Assembly (NCBI RefSeq): GCF_013035425.1
Contig: NZ_WQHX01000003.1
Span: 323,001 to 387,000 of the forward strand
Direction: 5' to 3'
DNA: 64,000 nucleotides
DNA from: Ruegeria arenilitoris
GTDB taxonomy: Bacteria > Pseudomonadota > Alphaproteobacteria > Rhodobacterales > Rhodobacteraceae
Shown: one piece after another, positions 1-7,535 of the stretch
How the letters are laid out: every line of letters begins with the position of its first letter
Position numbering within the stretch: the first letter of the stretch is position 1
Notes under the pieces: generated by a model
Seen by the model: the letters and a program-made list of their open reading frames with translations, nothing else
Databases searched by the model: none
Told to the model about the DNA's origin: nothing
Position numbers and translations under genes: made by a program

Positions 1-105
1 CGCCGGGATACCGGATCCGACCTTGTTACTTAACCTGGCGGCTTAGACACCCGTTGGGCAATCGGTCTTTGAGCCGCTTTTCAGTTTTAGCTAGCAGTCT
101 TTCTA

Positions 106-2205
106 ATGAGCAATGATTCCGGATTGCGTTTGGCAATCGATATCGGTGGAACGTTCACCGACACCGTTCTAATTCAAGGACCCTCGCAGATTTTGGCGAC
201 AACCAAAACTCCGACGACACCTGATCAGCCAGCCGTGGGTGCCATTGAAGGTGCGCGTTCGGTTCTGAAAGAGGCAGGTCGTGATTGGAGCCAGATCAAC
301 GGTATGATCCACGGCACGACGCTGGCAACCAACGCGCTAATTGAACGTCGCGGGGCAAGGGTAGCCACAGTTACGACCGAGGGCTTCAGGGACATCCTCG
401 AGATTGGATACGAGCGACGTTACTCTCAATACGCAATCAATTTGGTCAAACCAGATTTGCTTGTGCCGCGTACTCGGGCACTGACAATCGGAGGACGCGT
501 GGATGCCCATGGAAAGGAACTGACGCAACTTGACGAAGGTGCAGTGTTAAGGCTGGTCGCTGATCTGCAAAGATTGAATTGCAAGGCTGTAGCCATTTGC
601 CTCATGCACTCTTACGCAAACCCTGCGCAAGAGTTGCGATTGCGCGCGCTGTTGACTGAAAACGTGCCGGACCTTGTGGTTTCACTAAGTCACGAAGTAA
701 GCCCAGAGGCACGTGAATTCGACCGGCTCTGCACGACTGTTGCGAATGCCTACATTCAGCCGTTGATGGGCAAGTATTTGGCTGACTTTAAGGCGCGCTT
801 TGCCGCTGAGGGTTTGAAATGCCCAATTTTGATGATGACTGCGGGTGGAGGGATGACAACAGTCGAAACGGCGGCTCGTCTGCCAATTCGTTTGGTTGAA
901 TCCGGGCCAGCGGGCGGGGCCATCCTTGCATCACAAATTGCCGAAGAAGTCGACGTGAGAAAAGTCCTGTCCTTCGATATGGGGGGCACAACCGCCAAGC
1001 TTTGTCTAATTGATGATTTCCGCCCCCAAACAGCGAGGAAATTCGAAATATCGCGCGCCGAACGATTTATCAAGGGTTCAGGGATGCCAGTCCGAATTCC
1101 TGTAATCGAAATGATAGAAATCGGTGCAGGTGGTGGGTCAATTGCCAGTTTGGACAGGCTGAACCGGCTTTGCGTCGGCCCGCAAAGCGCAGGCTCCGAT
1201 CCGGGCCCGGCCGGTTTTGGCAAAGGGGGCATTAACCCAACTGTGACCGACGCAGATATATCTCAAGGTTATATTGATCCGGATCGTTTCGCTGAGGGAC
1301 GGCTGCAAGTTGATCGCGCTGCCTCAGATCGCTCTGTGTCGGCCCATATAGGTTCGAGGCTGTCAATGGAAACAGATGACGCAGCTTTTGCGATCAGCGA
1401 GATCGTAGACGAGAACATGGCAAGCGCTGGGCGTATGCATGCAGTAGAGTCAGGCAAGGATCTGAGCGCTCGTTTGATGATTGCGTTTGGTGGCAACGGA
1501 CCGTTGCACGCGACCCGTGTCGCAAGGCGATCGCAGGTTAGGCGCATTTTGATACCGCGTGATCCCGGGGTTGGGTCCGCAGTTGGATTTTTGTTTGCGC
1601 CAGTTTCCTTTGAAATCGTCAGATCTTTTTACACAACCATAGATTCGCTTGATTTATTTAAGCTGAACAGTTTCTTCGCGGACCTTTATGACGAAGCAGA
1701 AGAGGTCGTGCGCGCGGGCGCGCCGGACGCAACTTTGCGAACCCGGCGGGTGGCGTTTATGCGGTATCACGGTCAGGGTCACGAAATTGAGGTCGAGTTG
1801 CCAAACAGGACGCTGACCTTTGACGACCTCGAAAATCTGCGTAGCGACTTTGAGTCAGAATATATTGGGCAATTCAAGCGCATCGTACCGGGTATGACGA
1901 TAGAGGTGTTAAACTGGGGGCTTACCGTTTCCGCTCCGGTTCCAGCGCCTTTAAAACATACCAACATGATCGAAGGTCAACCTGTCGACGCTTGGGAAAC
2001 GCGCGATATCCTTTGCGACATTTCCGGGGTTTGGTGCAAAGCCGGTGTTTTCGAACGATCAGCACTCAAGCCAGGCGACATTGTCTCGGGTCCGGCGCTG
2101 ATTGTCGAACCACAAACCACCACCTTTGTTAGCGCGGATTTTACGGCGCAGATAGATACAGTCGGAAACATTTGGCTAACGGGAACCCAGGAGATACGCA
2201 CATGA
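106..2205 (+). CDS. hyuA: Hydantoinase/oxoprolinase family subunit A
   Basis: This is the ATP-dependent subunit of the HyuA/5-oxoprolinase/acetone-carboxylase family, which opens cyclic amides such as hydantoins or 5-oxoproline in the cytoplasm. The 699 residues have the family order: an N-terminal actin-like ATP-binding segment (AIDIGGTFTDTVL near residue 10, GTTLATNALIERRGA near 70), a central hydantoinase A domain with a second phosphate-binding motif SFDMGGTTAKL near residue 290, and a C-terminal domain. The length is normal for a stand-alone A subunit. It is the first gene of a four-gene operon and its stop overlaps the hyuB start by four bases (ATGA). The true substrate cannot be read from sequence: N-methylhydantoin, 5-oxoproline or another lactam are all possible. 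The 105 bases upstream hold no promoter I can assign. Confidence 0.92.
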   Translation: MSNDSGLRLAIDIGGTFTDTVLIQGPSQILATTKTPTTPDQPAVGAIEGARSVLKEAGRDWSQINGMIHGTTLATNALIERRGARVATVTTEGFRDILEIGYERRYSQYAINLVKPDLLVPRTRALTIGGRVDAHGKELTQLDEGAVLRLVADLQRLNCKAVAICLMHSYANPAQELRLRALLTENVPDLVVSLSHEVSPEAREFDRLCTTVANAYIQPLMGKYLADFKARFAAEGLKCPILMMTAGGGMTTVETAARLPIRLVESGPAGGAILASQIAEEVDVRKVLSFDMGGTTAKLCLIDDFRPQTARKFEISRAERFIKGSGMPVRIPVIEMIEIGAGGGSIASLDRLNRLCVGPQSAGSDPGPAGFGKGGINPTVTDADISQGYIDPDRFAEGRLQVDRAASDRSVSAHIGSRLSMETDDAAFAISEIVDENMASAGRMHAVESGKDLSARLMIAFGGNGPLHATRVARRSQVRRILIPRDPGVGSAVGFLFAPVSFEIVRSFYTTIDSLDLFKLNSFFADLYDEAEEVVRAGAPDATLRTRRVAFMRYHGQGHEIEVELPNRTLTFDDLENLRSDFESEYIGQFKRIVPGMTIEVLNWGLTVSAPVPAPLKHTNMIEGQPVDAWETRDILCDISGVWCKAGVFERSALKPGDIVSGPALIVEPQTTTFVSADFTAQIDTVGNIWLTGTQEIRT

Positions 2206-3851
2206 GAACTTCGCAGACGCGATTGCAGGTGATGTGGAACCGGTTGCTGGCCGTTGTGGAAGAACAAGGACAGGCGTTGGTCCGTGCCGCCTTCAGCCCT
2301 ATTGTACGAGAGTGTGGTGATATTTCGGCCGGAATATTTGACTTTCACGGTCGAATGGTTGCGCAGGCCGTGACCGGGACGCCAGGGCATATAAACACGA
2401 TGGCCGAAGCGGTCAAAACATTGCGAACCCGGTTCCCGATTCAGGATATGAAACCCGGCGATATTTACATGACGAACGATCCATGGATCGCGTCGGGACA
2501 TCTGAACGATTTCTTGCTCATGATGCCTGTATTTTTCGATGACAAGGTTGTGGGTTTTACTTCTTGCACATCGCATCTGGTGGATCTGGGTGGTTTAGGC
2601 ATGGGGCCGGAAGGTTCGGACATTTATGACGAAGGTCTGCTGATTCCGCCGTGCAAATTGGTGGATGAGGGCAAGGTAAACAATCTGTTGCTTGAGATCG
2701 TCAAGGCGAACTCACGCGAGCCGATTGCCAACGAAGGAGATATATACGCGCTGATAGCTTGTTGCGAGGCTGGCGCAGCCCGGCTGCACCAGATGATGGT
2801 CGAGTTTGGTTTGAAGGATCTGTACGAGTTGTCTGACTACGTCATCGAAACTTCGCGCCGTGGTACCATCGAAGCCATCTCGGAGTTGCCAAGCGGCACG
2901 TGGAGACACGTGCTCAAAGTAGACGGTTACGGTGCCGAGATCGAATTGCATGCCTCTCTGACGATTGCAAAGGACCACCTGTTGCTTGATTTTTCCGGTA
3001 CGTCAGGGTGTTCAGACAAGGGTATCAACGTGCCTTTGAATTATGCTGCAGCTTATTCTGTGTTCGCACTTCGTTGCATCATCGGGCCGGATATCCCGAA
3101 CAACGCAGGTTCGCTTGCGCCCTTTCAAGTGACCGGCCCGAAGGGCTGTATTCTGAATGCCCAGCCTCCTGCTCCTGTTGCTATGCGGCATACGCTGGGT
3201 CAGATGACGCCCGATCTTGTTTTTGGATGTTTGTCACAGGCGTTGCCTGAACTTGTCCCTGCCGAGGGGGCGTCCTGCATGTATGATCTGCCGTTGCGCA
3301 ATGTCCCCGAGGCCCCGGACCTTGGTGATAAGCAGTTTGCGCTTGAGCTTGTTTTTAACGGCGGTACTGGGGCAAGACCCACACTGGATGGACTGTCCGC
3401 GACGGCATTTCCCAGTGGTGTCTGGGGAAGCCAGATAGAAACCACCGAGTCGGTAGCGCCAGTGTTATTTCATCGTCGTGAATTTCGGCCGGATTCCGGT
3501 GGCGCAGGCCGCTTTCGTGGCGGTTTGGGGCAACACATAGAAATTAGCGCGTCGTCTGATCAGGACTTTCTGGTGTTTTTGTCGGTAGAGCGCATTCTGA
3601 ACCCGGCCAAAGGGCGGTATGGCGGTCAGGATGGTGCCGCAGGACGTGTTCGGATAGGCCGCAGTGGTGAAGAATTGCCCGGCAAAGGAGAATTGCGGGT
3701 TAAGGCGGGTGAAACGTTGGTTTTCGAAACTCCCGGGGGCGGGGGTTATGGGGCGCCGCAAGACAGGTGTCGTAACGCGTTGAGTTGGGATATCGAAGCC
3801 GGGCTTGTCAGCGCAGATGCGGCCAAATCCAGCTATGGTGATACGCCATGA
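2202..3851 (+). CDS. hyuB: Hydantoinase/oxoprolinase family subunit B
   Basis: This is the partner subunit of HyuA; in this family the B subunit works with A in ATP-driven hydrolysis of cyclic amides. The start is the ATG at 2202, because it overlaps the hyuA stop (ATGA) and has a GGAG ribosome site about eight bases upstream; an in-frame extension to 2172 would lie inside hyuA and is unlikely. The 549 residues carry typical family stretches: IVRECGDISAGIFD near residue 35, TNDPWIASGHLNDF near 90, and a glycine-rich C-terminus with GGAGRFRGGLGQ and ETPGGGGYGAP. Its stop overlaps the next start (ATGA), so three more proteins are probably made in coupled translation. Assignment to the family is firm; substrate is unknown. 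Confidence 0.92.
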   Translation: MRTSQTRLQVMWNRLLAVVEEQGQALVRAAFSPIVRECGDISAGIFDFHGRMVAQAVTGTPGHINTMAEAVKTLRTRFPIQDMKPGDIYMTNDPWIASGHLNDFLLMMPVFFDDKVVGFTSCTSHLVDLGGLGMGPEGSDIYDEGLLIPPCKLVDEGKVNNLLLEIVKANSREPIANEGDIYALIACCEAGAARLHQMMVEFGLKDLYELSDYVIETSRRGTIEAISELPSGTWRHVLKVDGYGAEIELHASLTIAKDHLLLDFSGTSGCSDKGINVPLNYAAAYSVFALRCIIGPDIPNNAGSLAPFQVTGPKGCILNAQPPAPVAMRHTLGQMTPDLVFGCLSQALPELVPAEGASCMYDLPLRNVPEAPDLGDKQFALELVFNGGTGARPTLDGLSATAFPSGVWGSQIETTESVAPVLFHRREFRPDSGGAGRFRGGLGQHIEISASSDQDFLVFLSVERILNPAKGRYGGQDGAAGRVRIGRSGEELPGKGELRVKAGETLVFETPGGGGYGAPQDRCRNALSWDIEAGLVSADAAKSSYGDTP

Positions 3852-4930
3852 CCCAGCCTATGCCCCACGTCGCGCGCATGGCGCCATATACTCTGGTAAA
3901 AGTCCCTGCTGGGGATGATCATACGTTGATCTCGCTTTCTCAGAACGAAAGCCTGCGCCCACCAAGCCCAAAAGTGGTCAAAGCAGCATCGTCGGTTTTG
4001 ACAAGGTCAATGCTTTACCCGGATCCTGATTGGACGGAATTGCGGCTTGCATTGGCGCAGCATCATGAACTCAACGCAGAGTATATTTTGTGCGGCAACG
4101 GGTCCTTGGACCTGATCGGTTGTATCGCGCGCGTGTTTGCAGGACCCGACCGTTCTATATTGGCGCCTGAATATGCTTACCCATTCTTTCGATCAGCAAC
4201 GCAAATGGCAAATGCCCGTTTTGACATCGCGAGAGAGTCGTTCTTGACGGTAAACGTCAAAGCTATTCTTGACTCGGTCGTAGCAGACACAGGTATCGTT
4301 TTTGTCGCGAATCCGGGTAATCCAACGGGAACCCGGATATCCGGTGGGGAGTTGGAACGATTACGCGCTGGCCTGCGCCCAGACATTTTGTTGGTTGTCG
4401 ATGAAGCCTATGGCGAGTTTGCCGATCACCTGGGTGAATCATGTTTCGATATGGTGAATTCTGGAAATACGGTTATTTTACGTACATTTTCTAAAGCTTA
4501 TGGAATGGCCGGTTTTCGTGTCGGGTGGGGGCTGTTTCCGCCTGCCGTCGCAGCCGAAATGCGAAAGGTCATGAATCCGAACAATGTAAGCGCCGTCTCG
4601 CAGGCCGCGGCGATAGCAGCCGTCCAAGACGAAAAGTACATGCGTGAAACCTGCGAGATTACAACGCAACTTCGCGAAGAGGCGACCACGAAACTCAAGG
4701 ACGCTGGATTCGACTTGTTTCCGAGTTTCACAAACTTTGTCCTTATCGATATGGGCGATCCGGAAACTGCGCAAAATGCGGAAGCTGCGTTGAGACGCAA
4801 TGGCATCCTTGTCAGGCCACAAGGCGGCGTCGGATTGCCCCATGCGTTGCGAATGACCATTGGGGCCAAACAGGACAACGAAGCGGCCATTTCCATTCTT
4901 GCTCAATGCAAAAAGGAACACGCCCGATGA
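3848..4930 (+). CDS. PLP-dependent aminotransferase, HisC-like (class I/II)
   Basis: A 360-residue fold-type I aminotransferase close to histidinol-phosphate aminotransferase. Visible motifs are the cofactor region NGSLDLIGCIARVF near residue 82, NPGNPTG near residue 155, DEAYGEF near residue 180 and the Schiff-base lysine in RTFSKAYGMAGFRVGW near residue 215. HisC-like proteins also include decarboxylases and aminotransferases for aromatic or other amino acids, and this copy sits in a hydantoinase operon rather than with his genes; hisD lies about 30 kb away. It therefore more likely acts on the amino acid released by the HyuAB step or feeds that step. The start overlaps the hyuB stop (ATGA), and its own stop overlaps the next start. 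Confidence 0.88.
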   Translation: MTQPMPHVARMAPYTLVKVPAGDDHTLISLSQNESLRPPSPKVVKAASSVLTRSMLYPDPDWTELRLALAQHHELNAEYILCGNGSLDLIGCIARVFAGPDRSILAPEYAYPFFRSATQMANARFDIARESFLTVNVKAILDSVVADTGIVFVANPGNPTGTRISGGELERLRAGLRPDILLVVDEAYGEFADHLGESCFDMVNSGNTVILRTFSKAYGMAGFRVGWGLFPPAVAAEMRKVMNPNNVSAVSQAAAIAAVQDEKYMRETCEITTQLREEATTKLKDAGFDLFPSFTNFVLIDMGDPETAQNAEAALRRNGILVRPQGGVGLPHALRMTIGAKQDNEAAISILAQCKKEHAR

Positions 4931-5685
4931 AAAGCTCACGAGGCCGCGCGCGTTTTGGCGTTTTAGTTCCGTTTACAAACTCCAATCTTGAACCGGACAT
5001 GGCGATGATGTGCCCTGAGGGAGTATCGCTACACTTTGGTCGGATGGGCGGCTACGACGAGGATAAAATCCCGGATGAAAAACAAATGCACGGGTTGGGA
5101 GCCGCTGACCTGGATGAACCACTACGGCTTTTGATGGGGGTCAAACCGGATGTTGTTATTTATGGTTGTACCTCTGCGACCTTGACCCATGGGTTGCAAT
5201 TCGACAGCGCCTTGGCGGAGCGGATCAGATCCAGCAGCGGGGCTAAAACGGTGACAGCTGCTGGCGCACTGGTGAATGCCCTGAAAACGCTAGGTACGCG
5301 GCGTATCGGATTCGCATCGCCGTATGTAAAGGCAATCAATGATATGGCCGTGAAATTCCTTGACGAAGCAGGAATCCGGACCGTAGCCCGTTCCGAAGTT
5401 GACGAGACCTTGGACAATGAGGGGCAGGGCGCTCTTGGAACAAGCCGCGTACTTGAGTTAGGGTTGCGGGCTGATCACCCTGAAGCCGATGCCGTCGTTA
5501 TGTCATGCACTGACATGCGGAGCGTCGAAGTGCTGTCCCAACTTGAACAAGAGTTGGGAAAACCGGTGATCTGTTCGAACCAGGCGATGGTGTTTCAAGC
5601 GATGCAAATGTTGGAAATCTTTGAGCCGGTTCAGGGGTTTGGTCAATTGTTGGATCAGGTTGGAACCTGCAACCAACATAACTGA
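4927..5685 (+). CDS. Asp/Glu/hydantoin racemase superfamily protein (maleate isomerase/AMDase-like)
   Basis: A 252-residue member of the cysteine-dependent superfamily that contains Asp/Glu racemase, hydantoin racemase, maleate cis-trans isomerase and arylmalonate decarboxylase. The first half holds GVLVPFTNSNLEPDM (residues 11-25) and the first catalytic-type cysteine in YGCTSAT (Cys81); the second half holds MSCTDMRS (Cys194). Having both cysteines fits racemases and maleate isomerases better than arylmalonate decarboxylase, which keeps only one. The ATG at 4927 overlaps the previous stop (ATGA) and is preferred to an upstream ATG at 4906 inside the aminotransferase. As last gene of the hyuAB operon, racemisation of a hydantoin or amino-acid intermediate is an attractive but unproven role. 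Confidence 0.82.
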   Translation: MKSSRGRARFGVLVPFTNSNLEPDMAMMCPEGVSLHFGRMGGYDEDKIPDEKQMHGLGAADLDEPLRLLMGVKPDVVIYGCTSATLTHGLQFDSALAERIRSSSGAKTVTAAGALVNALKTLGTRRIGFASPYVKAINDMAVKFLDEAGIRTVARSEVDETLDNEGQGALGTSRVLELGLRADHPEADAVVMSCTDMRSVEVLSQLEQELGKPVICSNQAMVFQAMQMLEIFEPVQGFGQLLDQVGTCNQHN

Positions 5686-5907
5686 AATATCACTTTCGCA
5701 CTGCTCTCGCGGTTAAACGGGCACTTTCGGAAAATAGCCGGATGTGTCGATACATAACGTTCGTTCGACCGCACTTCCTTATATCAGGGTCAAACAAAAA
5801 CTACCTCTACGGGAATTCCCTAATTTCGAAAATCGCTTTGGTGTAGTAATGACTTAGATATCGAAGAATCCCGGTGGGCTTAACCACTTTCACTGGATTT
5901 CCCCGAT

Positions 5908-5943
5908 GAGGGGCTGGTTCTAAACCCCCTTGGCCGGCCCCTC
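5908..5943. terminator. Possible hairpin between convergent genes
   Basis: GAGGGGC at 5908-5914 and GCCCCTC at 5937-5943 form a perfect seven-base stem around a 22-base loop, between the 3' ends of the racemase-like gene and the convergent gph gene. The T-tract on either strand is weak, so this is a possible bidirectional terminator only. The rest of 5686-5956 shows no gene. Confidence 0.35.
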
Positions 5944-5956
5944 TTATACATTGAAG

Positions 5957-6631
5957 TTACGGGTTAAAGTTTCCTTCTTTTATGATCTGTGACAACAAAT
6001 CCGGCATGTCCGCATAATGATCAAAGGCCAACAGATGTGGTAGCTCCGCAATTGAGGACTTACGGTATCCTTCTGTGAAAAGAAGAAAGGGCACATCGGC
6101 CCGTTTTGCGGTTTCGGCGTCCACTTCACTATCGCCCACAAAGATACTCGGGCCAATATTTGGCATCGCTTTGAAGCAGGCGTTTAGATGTTCCGGATCA
6201 GGTTTGCACTTGTTCACTGTATCTCCGCCAACCACCGAGTCAAAATGCGGTAACAGTTCCAACGCTTCAAGTATGTGACGCGCCGGCGCTTCGGGTTTGT
6301 TGGTGCAGACACCCAAGGCACAGCCCATATTGCCCAATCTGCTTAGGGCTTTTGTAACACCGGGATAAACTGTTGTTCTTTGAGTCGGTGCCGCATTGTA
6401 ATGGGTTAACGTAGCTCGGCTGAGTTCGGGATGTTTTTGACTGGGTAATCCCCGGTGGACCATAACGCGTTCGACCAGTTTAGGTAATCCATTTCCTACA
6501 AACCGCTTTACCGTTGCCAGCGGCAAGGGATCAACACCTTCGTCGGTCAACATTTGATTCACTGCGGCGGTTAGGTCAGCAACGCTGTCGACCAGCGTTC
6601 CATCAAGATCGAAAACCACCCGCGCGGACAT
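5957..6631 (-). CDS. gph: Phosphoglycolate phosphatase-like HAD hydrolase
   Basis: A 224-residue HAD-superfamily phosphatase with cap domain, most like phosphoglycolate phosphatase, which removes 2-phosphoglycolate made by oxidative DNA repair or Rubisco oxygenation. The nucleophile motif DLDGTLVDS lies at residues 7-15, a cap segment follows, then GVCTNKPEAPA (motif II) and the acidic metal motif FVGDSEVDAETA near residue 165. The start at 6631 is chosen because AAGGGGG sits about seven bases upstream and the HAD motif must lie near the N-terminus; an ORF extension to 6730 adds 33 residues with no family counterpart. Related HAD enzymes have other phosphate-ester substrates, so the exact activity is inferred. 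Confidence 0.82.
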   Translation of the reverse strand: MSARVVFDLDGTLVDSVADLTAAVNQMLTDEGVDPLPLATVKRFVGNGLPKLVERVMVHRGLPSQKHPELSRATLTHYNAAPTQRTTVYPGVTKALSRLGNMGCALGVCTNKPEAPARHILEALELLPHFDSVVGGDTVNKCKPDPEHLNACFKAMPNIGPSIFVGDSEVDAETAKRADVPFLLFTEGYRKSSIAELPHLLAFDHYADMPDLLSQIIKEGNFNP

Positions 6632-6851
6632 AGAAAACCCCCTTGTAACAACCAGCCTCAAATTGACTATTTGCTGACCAAGCTGGTTACAACCATGCAA
6701 TTCACATTTAACAAATCGGGCTCTTGACATATCTTACTGTTTTTATCAGAAATAAATCATGAGCAATTAGCCAGCCCAGTTCAGGGTTAGCCAGATCGGG
6801 AAAAAGATTGGACTCGGCGTTTCGCCAACCATGCATCCGGAGATGTCACCC

Positions 6852-7019
6852 ATGAACGCGCAAAACCCAAACCCTTCAAAAAGTTACGCTGTCTCAATGC
6901 TGCCAGCCCACAAAGCCGAAGAATTGACCAATGGCGGCAAATTGGCCCATATCGAGTTAGGCGAACAGCTTTATACCTTGCGCATAACGCGCGCGGGCAA
7001 ACTGATCCTTACAAAGTGA
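6852..7019 (+). CDS. hemP: Hemin uptake protein HemP family
   Basis: A 55-residue protein of the HemP family. The signature is the C-terminal stretch YTLRITRAGKLILTK at the very end, which matches the conserved tail of HemP proteins that accompany haem-uptake and iron-responsive loci. The ATG at 6852 is preferred over one at 6831 because GGAG lies nine bases upstream. The stop overlaps a GTG start of the next gene (GTGA), so the two are probably translated together. HemP has been reported to act as a small regulator of haem-receptor genes in some proteobacteria; here no receptor is adjacent. The upstream 120 bases are AT-rich near 6730-6766 and could hold an iron-responsive promoter, but I cannot define a box. 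Confidence 0.8.
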   Translation: MNAQNPNPSKSYAVSMLPAHKAEELTNGGKLAHIELGEQLYTLRITRAGKLILTK

Positions 7020-7429
7020 GCGCTAAATTCTCCTGCGGTGGTACCGTTGTTGGTCGACTGTCAGATTTGACGCCTATCGAGGCTGGAGCTGTCCTGTATC
7101 TGCGCCTTTGGAGCCAATGCGCTAAGAGCTGTGCAAATGCAGTAAGAGATTTCGCCATCGCGTTAAGTACCAGTCGAGGGCGTGCCGCGATTTCGACCTT
7201 GGACCATATGTTACCGTTGTGTGCCCAACATGGCCGAAGAACTTTCGTTCAGCATGGTACGGAATGCGGATGTCTAGGCGCAGAAGAAAATTGTTTTGCT
7301 CCGATGATCGCGGCAGGTGCAGAAGGTGAACGCGAGGACGCCATGACGATGGCGTCCCTCGTCGTTCGGCTTGATTATTCTCCAGCTCTTTCCTCGTTGG
7401 CCGAGGAATTTGGGATAGCGCTGCGGTGA
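7016..7429 (+). CDS. Uncharacterised protein coupled to hemP
   Basis: I do not recognise this 137-residue protein. It begins at a GTG that overlaps the hemP stop (GTGA), good evidence that it is expressed with hemP. It is predicted soluble, with no signal peptide or membrane segment, and is cysteine-containing: a cluster around residues 75-95 includes CAQHGRRTFVQHGTECGCLG and a further Cys in ENCF. Spaced Cys/His residues of this kind could bind a metal or haem, but no known motif is matched. The coupling to hemP suggests a part in haem or iron handling; that is inference only. Confidence 0.6.
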   Translation: MSAKFSCGGTVVGRLSDLTPIEAGAVLYLRLWSQCAKSCANAVRDFAIALSTSRGRAAISTLDHMLPLCAQHGRRTFVQHGTECGCLGAEENCFAPMIAAGAEGEREDAMTMASLVVRLDYSPALSSLAEEFGIALR

Positions 7430-7535
7430 ATAACATCCACGCTCCGGGTATTGAAGATCGGCCAGAAACCTTTGTCAATCACAGCACATTGGAATACAGG
7501 GAAAATCACCGGCCCTCGCTCCGGGGATTTGCGTT

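Noticed and set aside
756..1232. 158-codon open frame on the minus strand inside hyuA
   Set aside because: Codon-shadow of the well-supported hyuA gene; no family motif or ribosome site.
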